Positions 38,666-50,214 of a stretch of 64,000 nt of DNA are shown here, piece after piece (position 1 is the stretch's first letter; each line of letters starts with the position of its first letter). A program made the position numbers and the translations under genes. The notes under the pieces are model-generated. The model had not been told where the DNA came from and did not search any database. It worked only from the letters and a program-made list of their open reading frames with translations. Location of the stretch: the NCBI GenBank assembly GCA_013416455.1, contig JACCES010000003.1:186001-250000 (forward strand), read 5' to 3'. The DNA comes from Alcaligenaceae bacterium (lineage in GTDB: Bacteria > Pseudomonadota > Gammaproteobacteria > Burkholderiales > Burkholderiaceae_B).

Positions 38666-40165
38666 TTACAGTTTCGAGATGGCGATGTGCTGCAGCAGCG
38701 CATCCACCGACACGTGCATGACATCCGTGAAAGGCTTGGGATAGATCCCCATGAAGAGCACGGCGATGGCCAGGGCCCCCAGGATGAGGAATTCCCGGCC
38801 GTTGAGATCGCTCATGCCGCGCACCTTCTCGTTGGTGATTTCACCATAAGCCACGCGCTTGAGCATCCACAGCGAGTACGAAGCCCCCAGGATGAGAGAG
38901 GTCGCCGCCAGCAGGCCGATCCAGAAGTTGTACTGCACCGATGCGATGATCACCATGAATTCCCCGACGAAGCCGCTGGTGGCCGGCAGACCGGCATTGG
39001 CCATGGAGAAAAGCACGAAGAAGGTGACGAAACGCGGCATGACGTTGATCACGCCACCGTAATCGGCGATCTGGCGGCTGTGCAGGCGGTCGTAGAGCAC
39101 GCCGATGCACAGGAACATGGCGCCCGACACGAAACCGTGCGAGATCATCTGCACGATGCCGCCTTCCAGGCCGCCCTGATTGAAGATGAAGAAGCCCAGC
39201 GTCACGAAGCCCATGTGAGCGACGGATGAATACGCCACCAGCTTCTTCATGTCTTCCTGGACAATGGCCACCAGGCCGATGTAGATCACCGCGATCAGCG
39301 AGAGCGCGATCATCAGGCCGGACAGGGTGTGGGACGCATCGGGCACGATGGGCAGGGAAAAGCGCAGGAAACCGTAAGCGCCCAGCTTCAGCATGATGGC
39401 CGCCAGCACCACCGAACCGCCCGTCGGGGCTTCCACGTGGGCATCCGGCAGCCAGGTATGCACCGGCCACATCGGCACCTTCACGGCGAAGGCCGCCAGC
39501 AGCGCCAGGAAGATCAGGATCTGCGGTGTATGGGCCAGGGCCGTCTTGTGCCAGGTCAGGATGTCGAACGACCCGCCGGAAACATGCCACAGGTAGATGA
39601 AAGCCACCAGCATCAGCAGCGAGCCCATCAGCGTGTAGAGGAAGAACTTGACCGCGGCGTACACACGGTTAGGGCCGCCCCACACGCCGATGATGAGGTA
39701 CATCGGAATCAGCGTGGCCTCGAAGAACACGTAGAACAGCATCGCATCGAGCGCGGCGAACACGCCGATCATGAGGCCCGACAGGATCAGGAAGGCACCC
39801 ATGTACTGGGACACCCGGCTGGTGATGACTTCCCAGCCCGCCAGCACCACGATGATGGTGATGAAGGCGGTCAGCAGCACGAACCACAAGGAAATGCCGT
39901 CGACGCCCAGGTGGTAGTTGATCGAGAAGCTCTCGATCCAGGGCGTGATCTCGACGAACTGCATGTTGGCCGTGTACGGATCGAAACCCGTGTACAGCGG
40001 AATGGTCACCAGGAAGCCGAGGACGGCCCCGGCCAGCGACAACACCCGCGTGAGTTCGGGCCGTTCATCGCGGCCGACCAGCAGTACCAGCAGGCCGGCG
40101 ACGATGGGCACGAAAATCGCAAGCGTTAACCATGGAAATGTAGAAGACGCCATATCGCTAGCCAT
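38666..40165 (-). CDS. nuoM: NADH-quinone oxidoreductase subunit M
   Basis: A 499-residue proton-pumping membrane subunit of complex I. Conserved blocks are FFEATLIPMYLIIGVWGG (with the key helix-5 Glu), HTWLPDAHVEAPTGGSV, KKLVAYSSVAHMGFV and ANAGLPATSGFVGEF. ATG 40165 overlaps the nuoL stop as TGATG; ATG 40153 is an alternative start. Confidence 0.97.
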   Translation of the reverse strand: MASDMASSTFPWLTLAIFVPIVAGLLVLLVGRDERPELTRVLSLAGAVLGFLVTIPLYTGFDPYTANMQFVEITPWIESFSINYHLGVDGISLWFVLLTAFITIIVVLAGWEVITSRVSQYMGAFLILSGLMIGVFAALDAMLFYVFFEATLIPMYLIIGVWGGPNRVYAAVKFFLYTLMGSLLMLVAFIYLWHVSGGSFDILTWHKTALAHTPQILIFLALLAAFAVKVPMWPVHTWLPDAHVEAPTGGSVVLAAIMLKLGAYGFLRFSLPIVPDASHTLSGLMIALSLIAVIYIGLVAIVQEDMKKLVAYSSVAHMGFVTLGFFIFNQGGLEGGIVQMISHGFVSGAMFLCIGVLYDRLHSRQIADYGGVINVMPRFVTFFVLFSMANAGLPATSGFVGEFMVIIASVQYNFWIGLLAATSLILGASYSLWMLKRVAYGEITNEKVRGMSDLNGREFLILGALAIAVLFMGIYPKPFTDVMHVSVDALLQHIAISKL

Positions 40166-42165
40166 CAGTGAACCGTCAGCACGAAAAAGGTTAATAAAGC
40201 CATGATCCCGATGATCATCGCAAAGGCGTAGTGATAGATGTAGCCGGACTGCAGGTGGCGGCTGACCGCCGCGACCCATCCGACCACACGGGCGCTGCCG
40301 TTGACGATCAGCCCGTCGATCACGCTGCGGTCACCGCCCTTCCAGAAGCCATAGCCCAGGCAGCGCGCAAAGCGGGCCACGACCTGTTCGTTGAACCAGT
40401 CGGCGTAGTACTTGTTTTCGAGCACGCGGTTGATGCCCGAAAGCGCGCTGTAGATCTTGCCGGGCAGGGCCGGATTCACCACGTAGCAGTACCAGGCCAC
40501 CACCAGGCCGGCGATCATCAGCCAGAACGGCACCGTCACGAAACCATGCAGGGCATAGGCCATCCAGCCGTGCCAATGGCCGGCCAGCGCGGCCATGGCC
40601 GGATGTTCGGGCAGCACCGTGATGACGCCGTCGAAGAAGTCACCGAACAGGATGGAGCCCGCGAAGAACATCCCGGCCAGCACCGAAGGCACCGCCAGCA
40701 CGACCAGCGGCAGCGTGACCACCCACGGCGACTCATGCGGCTCGGCGGCGTGATGGTGATCGTCGTGCCCATGAGCCTGCGGATATGGCGGGTTGCGGAA
40801 GCGCTCAGGTCCATGGAAGACCAGGAAGTACACCCGGAAGGAGTACAGCGATGTCACGAATACCCCGATCAGTGTCGCGTAATAGGCGAAGCTCGCGCCC
40901 CACACATTGGCGGCGCCCGCCGCCTCGATGATCTGTTCCTTGGAGTAGAAGCCCGAGAAGAACGGCGTGCCGACCAGCGCCAGCGTGCCGATCAGGAAGG
41001 TGATCCAGGTGATGGGCATGTACTTGCGCAGGCCGCCCATGTTGCGGATGTCCTGGTCGTGGTGCATGCCGATGATGACCGAGCCCGCCCCCAGGAACAG
41101 CAGGGCCTTGAAGAAGGCGTGGGTCATTAGGTGGAAGATGGCGGCGGAGTATGCCGATGCGCCCAGCGCCACCGTCATGTAGCCGAGCTGCGACAGCGTG
41201 GAATACGCCACCACCCGCTTGATATCGTTCTGGATGATGCCCAGGATGCCCAGGAACAGCGCGCCGATGGCGCCGATCACGATGACGAAGGCCAGTGCCG
41301 TGGACGACAGCTCGAAGACGGGCGAGAAGCGCGCCACCATGAAGATGCCGGCCGTCACCATGGTGGCGGCGTGGATCAGCGCGGAAATGGGCGTGGGGCC
41401 TTCCATGGAATCGGGCAGCCAGGTATGCAGCGGCACCTGGGCCGATTTGCCCATGGCGCCCACGAACAGGCAGATGCAGGCCACGGTCAGCAATTGCCAG
41501 TCGGTGCCGGGGAACGGCATGACGGCCAGTTCCTGGCTGCGCTCGAAGACTTCCCCGTAATGCATGCTGCCGGTGTAGGCGAACAGCAGGCCGATGCCGA
41601 GGATGAAGCCGAAGTCGCCGACGCGGTTGACGAGAAAGGCCTTCATGTTGGCGAAGATGGCCGTGGGCCGCGTGTACCAGAAGCCGATCAGCAGGTAGGA
41701 CACCAGCCCGACCGCTTCCCAGCCGAAGAACAGCTGCACCATGTTGTTCGCCATGACCAGCATCAGCATGGAAAAGGTGAACAGCGAGATGTACGAGAAG
41801 AAGCGCTGGTAGCCGGGGTCGTCGGCCATGTAGCCGATGGTGTAGACGTGCACCATCAGCGACACGCCCGTCACCACGACCATCATCAGGGCCGACAGAT
41901 TGTCGATCAGGAAGCCCAGCTGCAGCGGCGTGGTGCCGACCACCGTCCAGGTATACAGGATGCCGTCGTAGGTGTGGCCGTTGATCGTCTGGAACAGCGT
42001 GATCACGGAACCGATGAAGGATAGCGCAACCAGGGCGATGGTGATGCGATGCGAGCCACGGCGCGAGACGACGCGCCCCAGGAAACCCGTGCCGAAGAGA
42101 CCGGCCAGAATGGCGCCCGCCAGGGGCGCCAGCGCGATCAACAGGTAGAAACTTGGTGAATTCAT
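40165..42165 (-). CDS. nuoL: NADH-quinone oxidoreductase subunit L
   Basis: A 666-residue, largest antiporter-like subunit of complex I. It has about 16 helices with the long amphipathic lateral helix at the C-terminus that braces the membrane arm. Blocks seen are FFGWEAVGLVSYLLIGFWYT, PLHTWLPDSMEGPTPISAL, RVVAYSTLSQLGYM and LVGTPFFSGFYSKEQI. A His-rich loop (HGHDDHHHAAEPHE) near residue 480 is a local feature. It starts 16 bp after nuoK and overlaps nuoM by one base. Confidence 0.97.
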   Translation of the reverse strand: MNSPSFYLLIALAPLAGAILAGLFGTGFLGRVVSRRGSHRITIALVALSFIGSVITLFQTINGHTYDGILYTWTVVGTTPLQLGFLIDNLSALMMVVVTGVSLMVHVYTIGYMADDPGYQRFFSYISLFTFSMLMLVMANNMVQLFFGWEAVGLVSYLLIGFWYTRPTAIFANMKAFLVNRVGDFGFILGIGLLFAYTGSMHYGEVFERSQELAVMPFPGTDWQLLTVACICLFVGAMGKSAQVPLHTWLPDSMEGPTPISALIHAATMVTAGIFMVARFSPVFELSSTALAFVIVIGAIGALFLGILGIIQNDIKRVVAYSTLSQLGYMTVALGASAYSAAIFHLMTHAFFKALLFLGAGSVIIGMHHDQDIRNMGGLRKYMPITWITFLIGTLALVGTPFFSGFYSKEQIIEAAGAANVWGASFAYYATLIGVFVTSLYSFRVYFLVFHGPERFRNPPYPQAHGHDDHHHAAEPHESPWVVTLPLVVLAVPSVLAGMFFAGSILFGDFFDGVITVLPEHPAMAALAGHWHGWMAYALHGFVTVPFWLMIAGLVVAWYCYVVNPALPGKIYSALSGINRVLENKYYADWFNEQVVARFARCLGYGFWKGGDRSVIDGLIVNGSARVVGWVAAVSRHLQSGYIYHYAFAMIIGIMALLTFFVLTVH

Positions 42166-42181
42166 AGTTTGCGCGACCTCA

Positions 42182-42490
42182 TCAACCCTTGAGCTGGTCC
42201 AGTTCTTCCACGTTGATCGTATTCAGGTTGCGGAACAGCAGCACCAGAATCGCCAGCCCGATGGCGGCTTCGGCCGCGGCCACGGTCAGCACGAAGAACA
42301 CGAAGACCTGGCCGGCCGTGTCCCCGAACCATGTGGAAAACGCGACGAAATTGATGTTGGCGGCCAGCAGCATGAGCTCGATGGACATCAACAGAATGAT
42401 CAGATTGCGGCGGTTCAGGAAGAAACCGAAGATGCCGATGGTGAACAGGATCGCGCCGAGTATCAGGTAGTGAGCGAGAGTCAATGTCAT
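42182..42490 (-). CDS. nuoK: NADH-quinone oxidoreductase subunit K
   Basis: A 102-residue membrane subunit of complex I with three helices. Two membrane glutamates needed for proton transfer are in [11 protein letters not shown] and [12 protein letters not shown]. Its start overlaps the nuoJ stop by 4 bp (ATGA), so the two are translationally coupled. Confidence 0.97.
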   Translation of the reverse strand: MTLTLAHYLILGAILFTIGIFGFFLNRRNLIILLMSIELMLLAANINFVAFSTWFGDTAGQVFVFFVLTVAAAEAAIGLAILVLLFRNLNTINVEELDQLKG

Positions 42491-43119
42491 TTTGCTTCCC
42501 CTTGGGCGCTGCCGCCCGCGGCACCGGAATCCCCGGGCACCTGGATGTTGGCCATGCGCACGCGGTCTTGCGCGCGGACCTTGACCTGCCGGCTGGGATC
42601 CGTGCGCTTGACGTCGGTACGCTTGCGCAGTGTGAGCGCGATGGCCGCGATCATGCCGACCAGCAGGATGACCCCGCCGACCTGTACCGCGAAGACGTAG
42701 TCGGTATACATGGCCTCGCCCAGCGCGAGGGTGTTGTTGTAGTCGTCGCCCATGGCCTGCTGGGGCCCGGCGGCATACCAGGTGGTGCCCAGCACGAAAG
42801 CCATTTCAAGCACCATGACCGTGGCGATCACGATGCCCAGGGGCAGGTAGGCCTTGAAACCGGCGCGCAGATCATCCATGCGCACGTCGAGCATCATGAC
42901 GACGAACAGGAACATGACCAGCACCGCGCCGACATAGACGATCACCAGCAGCAGCGAAAGGAATTCCGCGCCGAGCAGCATCCACAGCATGGCCGCCGTG
43001 AAAAAGGTGAGGATGAGATGCAGCACCGCCGTGACGGGGCTGCGCGCGGTGACCACGCGCGCCGCCGCAACGACGAGCACGAAGGCAAGCAGATAAAACA
43101 GGACAGTGACGAAATTCAT
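42487..43119 (-). CDS. nuoJ: NADH-quinone oxidoreductase subunit J
   Basis: A 210-residue membrane subunit of complex I with five helices. The pi-bulge helix region reads [22 protein letters not shown]. The hydrophilic C-terminal tail is longer than in E. coli. It starts 18 bp after nuoI and overlaps nuoK. Confidence 0.97.
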   Translation of the reverse strand: MNFVTVLFYLLAFVLVVAAARVVTARSPVTAVLHLILTFFTAAMLWMLLGAEFLSLLLVIVYVGAVLVMFLFVVMMLDVRMDDLRAGFKAYLPLGIVIATVMVLEMAFVLGTTWYAAGPQQAMGDDYNNTLALGEAMYTDYVFAVQVGGVILLVGMIAAIALTLRKRTDVKRTDPSRQVKVRAQDRVRMANIQVPGDSGAAGGSAQGEAK

Positions 43120-43137
43120 GAGCTTCAGGTCCCGGCG

Positions 43138-43626
43138 TCAACGATAAGGGGCATCCGCCGCGCGGCGCGCGGCGATTTCGGACTCATAGCGGTCGCCGAC
43201 GGCCAGCAACATGTCCTTGGTGAAATAAAGATCGCCCCGCTTCTCGCCATGGTATTCGTGGATGTGGGTTTCCACGATCGAGTCCACAGGACAGCTTTCC
43301 TCGCAAAACCCGCAGAAGATGCACTTGATGAGGTCGATGTCGTAGCGCGTGGTGCGGCGGGTGCCGTCCTCGCGCTCGGTCGACTCGATGGTGATTGCCA
43401 GCGCCGGACAGACCGCTTCGCACAGCTTGCAGGCAATGCAGCGCTCTTCGCCGTTGGGGTAGCGGCGCAGCGCGTGCAGGCCGCGGAACCGGGGCGACGC
43501 GGGCGTCTTTTCGTACGGATACCGCAGGGTGACCTTGCGCTTGAAGAAGTACTTTCCGGTCAGGCGCATGCCCTTGAGCATTTCGGTCAGCATCAGGCTG
43601 CCGAAGAAATCCTTGATAGCTTCCAT
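43138..43626 (-). CDS. nuoI: NADH-quinone oxidoreductase subunit I
   Basis: A 162-residue iron-sulfur subunit carrying clusters N6a and N6b that pass electrons towards the quinone. It has two complete ferredoxin motifs, [12 protein letters not shown] and [12 protein letters not shown]. Encoded between nuoH and nuoJ with 16-18 bp gaps. Confidence 0.98.
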   Translation of the reverse strand: MEAIKDFFGSLMLTEMLKGMRLTGKYFFKRKVTLRYPYEKTPASPRFRGLHALRRYPNGEERCIACKLCEAVCPALAITIESTEREDGTRRTTRYDIDLIKCIFCGFCEESCPVDSIVETHIHEYHGEKRGDLYFTKDMLLAVGDRYESEIAARRAADAPYR

Positions 43627-43642
43627 AATTGGCTCCCGATTC

Positions 43643-44716
43643 CTATTGCCAGATGTTCCAGGGCGTCTGCATCCAGATCGCCACGATCAGCAGCCAGACA
43701 CCCGTGAGCGGAATGAAGACCTTCCAGCCCAGGCGCATGATCTGGTCATAGCGATACCGCGGGAACGTGGCACGGAACCACACGAAAAACGACACGACCG
43801 CAAAGGTCTTGAGACCCAGCCACAGCCAGCCCGGTATCCAGGTCAGCGGGGCGATTTCGATGGGGGGCGCCCAGCCTCCCAGGAACATGATCGAGGCCAT
43901 GGCCGACAACAGGATCATGTTGGCGTATTCGCCCAGGAAGAAGAGCGCGAAGCCCATGCCCGAGTATTCCACCATGGGGCCCGCCACGATCTCGGATTCG
44001 CCTTCCACCACGTCGAAGGGGTGGCGGTTGGTTTCCGCGACGGTGGAAATCACGTAGATCACGAATAGCGGCAGCAGCGGCAGCCAGTTCCAGGACATGA
44101 AATTGATGCCATGCCCGGCGAACCAGCCACGGCCCTGCCCTTCCACGATGCCCGACAGATTCAGCGTGCCCGACACCAGCAGCACGGTGACCAGCACGAA
44201 ACCGATGGCCAGCTCGTAGGAAAGCATCTGCGCCGCCGCGCGCAGAGCGCCCAGAAAGGCATAGCGCGAGTTCGACGCCCAGCCGGCGATGATCACGCCG
44301 TAGACGCCGATGGAAGTGATGGCCATGATGTAGAGCAGGCCGGCGTTCACGTCGGCAAGCACGACTTCGGGGCCGAAGGGAATCACCGCCCAGGCCGCCA
44401 GCGCCGGCATCAGCGTCACTACGGGTCCCAGGATGTAAAGCACCTTGTTGGCTTCGGTGGGCGTGATGACTTCCTTGGTCATCAGCTTGAAAACGTCGGC
44501 GAAGGGCTGCAGAAGGCCCCGGTAGCCGACGCGGTTCGGCCCTTTGCGCACGTGCATGAAGCCGATCATCTTGCGTTCCCAGTAGGTCAGGTAGGCAACG
44601 CACAGGATGATGGGCAGCGCAATGACGAAGATCTTGACCACCGTCCAGACCAGGTACCACAGCGTGGGGCCGAGCAGGCTCGTACCGTACGATTGAATTA
44701 CGTTCAGCCAATCCAT
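43643..44716 (-). CDS. nuoH: NADH-quinone oxidoreductase subunit H
   Basis: A 357-residue membrane subunit forming the quinone-binding chamber with NuoB and NuoD. Conserved blocks are [57 protein letters not shown] and [13 protein letters not shown]. It starts 3 bp after nuoG. Confidence 0.98.
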   Translation of the reverse strand: MDWLNVIQSYGTSLLGPTLWYLVWTVVKIFVIALPIILCVAYLTYWERKMIGFMHVRKGPNRVGYRGLLQPFADVFKLMTKEVITPTEANKVLYILGPVVTLMPALAAWAVIPFGPEVVLADVNAGLLYIMAITSIGVYGVIIAGWASNSRYAFLGALRAAAQMLSYELAIGFVLVTVLLVSGTLNLSGIVEGQGRGWFAGHGINFMSWNWLPLLPLFVIYVISTVAETNRHPFDVVEGESEIVAGPMVEYSGMGFALFFLGEYANMILLSAMASIMFLGGWAPPIEIAPLTWIPGWLWLGLKTFAVVSFFVWFRATFPRYRYDQIMRLGWKVFIPLTGVWLLIVAIWMQTPWNIWQ

Positions 44717-44719
44717 TTT

Positions 44720-47050
44720 TTACGCCCGCTCCACATTCAGTTGACCCTCGGCGCCACCCAGCATCAGGGTTTCGGGGAACGCCGCGGCAATGCGCACGCA
44801 ACCGGCCGCGACGGTGTCGTCGAGCAGCGCCGGCAGCGAGACCTGGCCGCGCTGCGAGGTGATGCGCACGGCATCGCCGGATTCGACGCCCAGCCGCGCC
44901 AGCGTGGCGGCCGCCATGCGGGCGCGCGGCGACTGCGATGCGGAGGTTTCCTGCAGGCTGGCGGCGCGGCGCACAATGGCGTCAGTGCGATAGATCGGTA
45001 CGTCGGTCACCCGTTCCAGCCCTTCGGCGGCTGTGGCCGCCAGACCGGGCGCCGCCTTGATCTCGTTGGAAAGACGGCCTTCGATGCCGCCGGCGATCAC
45101 GGCGTCGCGCACGGTTTCGGAGCTTTCCTCGTCGAAGCCCTGGAGTTCGAAGAAATTGCCCAGCACCCGCAGCACCTTCCAGGCCGGACGGGTGTCGCCC
45201 AACGGCGCGGCAGCCGCCTTGAAAGCCTGTGCCCGGCCTTCGGCGTTCACGAAAGTGCCGGAAGTTTCGGTGAAGGGCGAAACCGGCAGCATGACGTCGG
45301 CCCAATCCTCGGCCGCCGACCGGTACGAGGTCAGGGCCACGGCAAAGCCGCTGTCCTTCAGCACCTGAAGCGCCCGCGCGCCGTCGTTGGCGTCCATGGA
45401 CGGTTCGGCATGCAGCACCAGATAGGCCTTGAGCGGCTCGGCCAGCATCCGCGCCGCCGTGCGCCCGCCGTTGCGGGGCGTGGCACCGGCCAGATAGCCG
45501 CCCACCGTGTTGCCGCCCTCGACCAGGAAACCCAGGCGGGCGCCGGCCAGGCGCGCAACTTCCGAGGCATTCGCTGCCAGCAGGCTGGCCTGCTTCGAAG
45601 CCGAAGCCATATTGCCGATCAGCACCGCGGCGCGCTGGCCCGATGCCAGGCTGGCGGCCATGCCGCGCGCGGCTTCGGATACCTGAACGCCGGCGAAAGC
45701 GGCCGGTACGGCCTGCCCGCCGGCTGCCGCCAGCGCCACGGCGACTTCCGCCAGGACGTTGGGAATGGCGCTGGGCGCCACCGTGAGACGGCCGGCAACG
45801 GGAAACAGCGGATCATCGGCCGCTGAATCGATGAAGAAGATCTCAGTACCGCGCTTGGCCGCCTGGCGCAGGCGCTGCGCCATCAGAGGGTGATCCTTGC
45901 GCAGGAAGGAGCCGACCACCAGCACCCGGTCGACTTCGTTCAGGTCGGCCACGGGCATGCCCAGCCAGGGCACGCCGGCCAGCGCCTGATCGAAGGCGTC
46001 GTCGGACTGGCGCAGCCGGAAGTCGACGTTCTCGCTGCCCAGGGCCCGGGTCAGGCGGGCCAGCAGCGACAGTTCTTCGGTGGTTGCGAGGGGGCTGCCC
46101 AGCGCGCCGACCTGTTCGGCGCCGAATTCCTCGCGGATCATGTTGATGGTCTGGACCACGATCTGCAGCGCATCGCTCCATGAGGCTTCGCGCCACCCGC
46201 CGTCCTCGCCGCGGATCATGGGATGCAGCAGCCGGTCTTCGGTGTACAGGCCTTCGTAGGAGTAACGGTCGCGATCGCTGATCCAGCATTCATTCACGTC
46301 TTCGTTCTCGAACGGCACGACACGCTTCACCCGGTCGAGCTTGACCTGCGCGATCAGGTTTGCGCCCAGGCTGTCATGAGGGCTGACGGTGCGGCGCCGG
46401 GCAAGTTCCCATGGGCGGGCGCTCATCTTGTACGGCTTGGACAGCAGTGCGCCGACCGGACAGAGATCGATGACGTTGCCGGAGAGTTCGGATTCGACCG
46501 ACTTGCCCAGGAAGGTGGTGATCTCGGAGAACTCGCCCCGGTTGACCATGCCGATTTCCATGATGCCGCCGATTTCTTCACCGAAGCGCACGCAGCGGGT
46601 GCAATGGATGCAGCGCTGCATGCCATCGGTGGAGATGAGCGGCCCCATGTTCTTGCCCACCACCACGCGCTTGGCTTCCTGGTAGCGGGAGGCGGACTTG
46701 CCATAGCCCACGGCCAGGTCCTGGAGCTGGCATTCGCCGCCCTGGTCGCAGACCGGGCAATCCAGGGGGTGGTTGATGAGCAGGAATTCCATGACCGAAT
46801 TCTGGGCGGCCACGGCCTTTTCGGAGCGGGTGTGCACGACCATGCCGTTGGTGACGGGCGTTGCACAGGCCGGCAGTGCCTTGGGCGCCTTTTCGACGTC
46901 AACCAGGCACATGCGGCAGTTGGCCGCTATGGAAAGCTTCTTGTGATAGCAGAAGTGCGGAACATACACACCGAGCTTGTGCGCGGCCTGGATGACCATG
47001 CTCCCTTCGGGAACGTCCGTCTTGATGCCGTCGATGGTGACTTCAACCAT
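44720..47050 (-). CDS. nuoG: NADH-quinone oxidoreductase subunit G
   Basis: A 776-residue peripheral-arm subunit of complex I. The N-terminal [2Fe-2S] site is in CYHKKLSIAANCRMC...C. A His/Cys-liganded cluster is in HPLDCPVCDQGGECQ, and a [4Fe-4S] site in CIHCTRCVRF. A molybdopterin-oxidoreductase-like domain without cofactor follows. The frame opens 13 codons upstream, but ATG 47050 (MVEVTIDG) fits the ferredoxin fold. It starts 14 bp after nuoF. Confidence 0.97.
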   Translation of the reverse strand: MVEVTIDGIKTDVPEGSMVIQAAHKLGVYVPHFCYHKKLSIAANCRMCLVDVEKAPKALPACATPVTNGMVVHTRSEKAVAAQNSVMEFLLINHPLDCPVCDQGGECQLQDLAVGYGKSASRYQEAKRVVVGKNMGPLISTDGMQRCIHCTRCVRFGEEIGGIMEIGMVNRGEFSEITTFLGKSVESELSGNVIDLCPVGALLSKPYKMSARPWELARRRTVSPHDSLGANLIAQVKLDRVKRVVPFENEDVNECWISDRDRYSYEGLYTEDRLLHPMIRGEDGGWREASWSDALQIVVQTINMIREEFGAEQVGALGSPLATTEELSLLARLTRALGSENVDFRLRQSDDAFDQALAGVPWLGMPVADLNEVDRVLVVGSFLRKDHPLMAQRLRQAAKRGTEIFFIDSAADDPLFPVAGRLTVAPSAIPNVLAEVAVALAAAGGQAVPAAFAGVQVSEAARGMAASLASGQRAAVLIGNMASASKQASLLAANASEVARLAGARLGFLVEGGNTVGGYLAGATPRNGGRTAARMLAEPLKAYLVLHAEPSMDANDGARALQVLKDSGFAVALTSYRSAAEDWADVMLPVSPFTETSGTFVNAEGRAQAFKAAAAPLGDTRPAWKVLRVLGNFFELQGFDEESSETVRDAVIAGGIEGRLSNEIKAAPGLAATAAEGLERVTDVPIYRTDAIVRRAASLQETSASQSPRARMAAATLARLGVESGDAVRITSQRGQVSLPALLDDTVAAGCVRIAAAFPETLMLGGAEGQLNVERA

Positions 47051-47064
47051 TAGCGTGTCCTGAC

Positions 47065-48432
47065 CTACAGATATTTGGGCACCACACATTGCTTGTGCTC
47101 AATGTGGTGTGCGAACTCGTCGCGGAAATGCTTGATGAAACTGCGCACCGGCATGGCCGCGGCATCGCCCAGGGCGCAGATGGTGCGGCCCATGATGTTC
47201 TGCGCGACCGAATCCAGCACGTCGAGGTCTTCGGGCCGCCCTCGGCCGTTCTCGATGCGGTTCACCATGCGATACAGCCAGCCCGTGCCTTCGCGGCAGG
47301 GCGTGCATTGACCGCAGCTTTCTTCGAAATAGAAGTACGACAGCCGCATGAGCGACTTCACCATGCAGCGGGTTTCGTCCATGACGATGACCGCGCCGGA
47401 ACCGAGCATGGAGCCCGCCTTGGCGATGGCGTCGTAGTCGAGGTTGGTTTCCATCATGATGTGCGCGGGCAGCACGGGTGCGGACGAGCCGCCCGGAATG
47501 ACCGCCTTGAGCTTGCGGCCGCCGCGCATGCCGCCGGCAAGTTCGAGCAGCTTGCTGAAGGGGGTGCCCAGGGGCACTTCATAGTTGCCCGGCCGCTCGA
47601 CATCGCCCGAGATGGAAAAGATCTTGGTGCCGCCTGCGTTGGGGACGCCGATTTCCAGGTATTGCGCACCGCCGTTGCGGATGATCCACGGCACGGCGGC
47701 GAAGGTTTCCGTGTTGTTGATGGTCGTCGGCTTGCCATACAGGCCGAAGCTGGCGGGGAATGGCGGCTTGAAGCGCGGCTGCCCCTTCTTGCCTTCGAGC
47801 GATTCCAGCAGGGCCGTTTCCTCGCCGCAGATATAGGCGCCGTAGCCATGAAAGGCGTGGAGCTGGAAGCTGAATTCCGAGCCCAGGATGTTGTCGCCCA
47901 GGAAACCCGCGGCGCGGGCCTGTTCGAGCGCTTCCTCGAAGCGCCGGTAGACCTCGAAGATTTCACCGTGAATGTAGTTGTAGCCCTGGGTGATGCCCAT
48001 GGCGTAGGCGGCGATGGCCATGCCTTCGATCACGATATGCGGATTGAAGCGCAGGATGTCGCGGTCTTTGAACGTGCCGGGCTCGCCTTCGTCGGAATTG
48101 CACACCAGGTATTTCTGGCCCGGCAGCGTGCGCGGCATGAAGCTCCATTTGAGGCCGGTGGGGAAACCGGCGCCGCCCCGGCCGCGCAAGGACGAAACCT
48201 TGAGTTCGGCAATGACGTCGTCGGGCGTCATGCCGGTGGTGAGGATCTTGCGCAGGGCTTCATAGCCGCCGCGCTTGACGTAGTCTTCCAGACCCCAGTT
48301 GGCGCCGTTCAGACCGTCGAGGATCTGCGGTTCGAGATGGCGGCCATGGAAGATCATGCTGGTGGAAAGATCGCCGCCGGGGTCGGGATTCAAACCCTGG
48401 GCGTATCGCTGCAGAAAGCCCGGCGCGCTCAT
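47065..48432 (-). CDS. nuoF: NADH-quinone oxidoreductase subunit F
   Basis: A 455-residue flavin- and NADH-binding subunit of complex I. It has the NADH site [13 protein letters not shown], the FMN region [14 protein letters not shown] and the N3 cluster motif [12 protein letters not shown]. Its ATG overlaps the nuoE stop (ATGA). The leader before [12 protein letters not shown] is about 25 residues. Confidence 0.98.
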   Translation of the reverse strand: MSAPGFLQRYAQGLNPDPGGDLSTSMIFHGRHLEPQILDGLNGANWGLEDYVKRGGYEALRKILTTGMTPDDVIAELKVSSLRGRGGAGFPTGLKWSFMPRTLPGQKYLVCNSDEGEPGTFKDRDILRFNPHIVIEGMAIAAYAMGITQGYNYIHGEIFEVYRRFEEALEQARAAGFLGDNILGSEFSFQLHAFHGYGAYICGEETALLESLEGKKGQPRFKPPFPASFGLYGKPTTINNTETFAAVPWIIRNGGAQYLEIGVPNAGGTKIFSISGDVERPGNYEVPLGTPFSKLLELAGGMRGGRKLKAVIPGGSSAPVLPAHIMMETNLDYDAIAKAGSMLGSGAVIVMDETRCMVKSLMRLSYFYFEESCGQCTPCREGTGWLYRMVNRIENGRGRPEDLDVLDSVAQNIMGRTICALGDAAAMPVRSFIKHFRDEFAHHIEHKQCVVPKYL

Positions 48433-48923
48433 GCGGATTCCCCCTGCTTCTTGAGTTCTTCGATCATTTCGTCAATCTTGGCCTGCTCCATGCGCACGCA
48501 CATGTGGTGGTTGTTCAGCAGCATGACCGGCGAATCGCCACAGGAGCCCATGCATTCGCCTTCCTTGAGGGAGAACATGCCGTCGGGCGTGGTTTCGCCA
48601 TAGTCGATGCCCAGTTTTTCCTTCAGGTACTCACCGGCCTTCACGCCGTCGCGCAAGGCACAGGGAAGATTGGTGCAGACCGTGATCTTGAAGCGCCCCA
48701 CCGGGCGCTTGTCGAACATGTCGTAAAAGGTCGCCACTTCCTGGACGGCGATGGCCGGTACGCGGATGTAGGCGGCGATGTCGGCCACGACCTCGGTGGA
48801 TACCCAGCCCTTCTCTTCCTGGGCGATGGCCAGGGCCGCCATGATGGCGGACTTCTTCTGATCTGCGGGGAACTTGTCCAGCTCCCGGTCGATTCTCTGA
48901 TAAGCCTGTGCAGAAAGCAGCAT
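48429..48923 (-). CDS. nuoE: NADH-quinone oxidoreductase subunit E
   Basis: A 164-residue thioredoxin-like subunit with the N1a [2Fe-2S] cluster. Ligands are CTNLPC and CMGSCG. The N-terminal helical part ([11 protein letters not shown]) packs on NuoF. It lies between nuoD (32 bp) and nuoF (4-bp overlap). Confidence 0.98.
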   Translation of the reverse strand: MLLSAQAYQRIDRELDKFPADQKKSAIMAALAIAQEEKGWVSTEVVADIAAYIRVPAIAVQEVATFYDMFDKRPVGRFKITVCTNLPCALRDGVKAGEYLKEKLGIDYGETTPDGMFSLKEGECMGSCGDSPVMLLNNHHMCVRMEQAKIDEMIEELKKQGESA

Positions 48924-48955
48924 AGTTGAAATCCGGTATATACCTTGGCGGGACC

Positions 48956-50212
48956 TTAGCGGTCGATCTCGCCGAACACGATGTCCTGGGTGCCGATGAT
49001 GGTCACGGCATCGGCCAGCATGTGGCCGCGCGACATGACGTCCAGGGACTGCAGGTGGGCGAAGCCGGGAGCGCGGATCTTCATACGGTACGGCTTGTTG
49101 CCGCCGTCGGAAATCATGTAGATGCCGAACTCGCCCTTGGGATGTTCCACCGCCGCGTAGGTTTCACCCGCCGGGACGTGCATGCCTTCGGTGAACAGCT
49201 TGAAATGGTGGATGAGGTCTTCCATGCCGGTTTTCATGCGCTCGCGCGGCGGAGGGGCGACCTTGTAGTTGTCGACGATGACCGGACCCGGATTGTTGCG
49301 CAGCCATTCCACGCACTGGCGGATGATGCGGTTGCTTTCGCGCATTTCCGCGATGCGGCACAGGTAGCGGTCGTAGCAATCCCCGTTCGTCCCCACGGGA
49401 ACGTCGAACTCGACGCGGTCATAGACTTCGTAGGGCTGATTCTTGCGAAGATCCCATTCGACGCCGGAGCCGCGCAGCATGGGGCCGGTGAAGCCCATGG
49501 CCATGGCCAGTTCCGGCGACACCACCCCGACGTCGACCAGACGCTGCTTCCAGATGCGGTTGTCGGTCAGCAGGGTTTCGTACTCGTCGACGCAAGTGGG
49601 GAAGCGGTTGGTGAAGTCTTCGATGAAATCGAGCAGGGAACCGGAACGCGCGTCGTTCATCGCGCGCAGTTCCTTTTCGCTGCGGTATTTGCCGTCGCCG
49701 GCGTACTGCGGCATGGTGTCGGGCAGATCGCGGTAAACGCCGCCGGGCCGGTAGTAGGCCGCGTGCATGCGGGCGCCGGAAACCGCTTCATAGCAGTCCA
49801 TGAGGTCTTCGCGCTCGCGGAAGGCATACAGGAAGACCGCCATGGCGCCGACGTCGAGTGCGTGCGAACCCAGGGACATCAGATGGTTCAGAACGCGCGT
49901 GATTTCGTCGAACATCACGCGGATGTACTGCGCGCGCAACGGGACTTCCATCTTCAGCAGATTCTCGACCGCCATGACATAGGCGTGCTCGTTGCACATC
50001 ATGGACACGTAGTCGAGACGGTCCATGTAGGGCAGCGCCTGCAGATAGGTGCGGTGTTCGGCCAGCTTTTCGGTGGCGCGGTGCAGCAGGCCGATGTGCG
50101 GATCGGCGCGCTGGATGACTTCGCCGTCGAGCTCGAGCACCAGACGCAGCACGCCGTGCGCGGCCGGGTGCTGCGGACCAAAGTTCAGGGTGTAGTTCTT
50201 GATTTCAGCCAT
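48956..50212 (-). CDS. nuoD: NADH-quinone oxidoreductase subunit D
   Basis: A 418-residue 49-kDa-type subunit of complex I, forming the quinone site with NuoB. Conserved blocks are [59 protein letters not shown] and [12 protein letters not shown]. Not fused to NuoC; starts 2 bp after it. Confidence 0.98.
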   Translation of the reverse strand: MAEIKNYTLNFGPQHPAAHGVLRLVLELDGEVIQRADPHIGLLHRATEKLAEHRTYLQALPYMDRLDYVSMMCNEHAYVMAVENLLKMEVPLRAQYIRVMFDEITRVLNHLMSLGSHALDVGAMAVFLYAFREREDLMDCYEAVSGARMHAAYYRPGGVYRDLPDTMPQYAGDGKYRSEKELRAMNDARSGSLLDFIEDFTNRFPTCVDEYETLLTDNRIWKQRLVDVGVVSPELAMAMGFTGPMLRGSGVEWDLRKNQPYEVYDRVEFDVPVGTNGDCYDRYLCRIAEMRESNRIIRQCVEWLRNNPGPVIVDNYKVAPPPRERMKTGMEDLIHHFKLFTEGMHVPAGETYAAVEHPKGEFGIYMISDGGNKPYRMKIRAPGFAHLQSLDVMSRGHMLADAVTIIGTQDIVFGEIDR

Positions 50213-50214
50213 GC

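Noticed and set aside
37148-39229. A 693-codon His/Gln-rich open frame opposite nuoN and nuoM
   Set aside because: It runs antisense across two real genes and their junction; the composition is that of a complement of hydrophobic membrane-protein codons.
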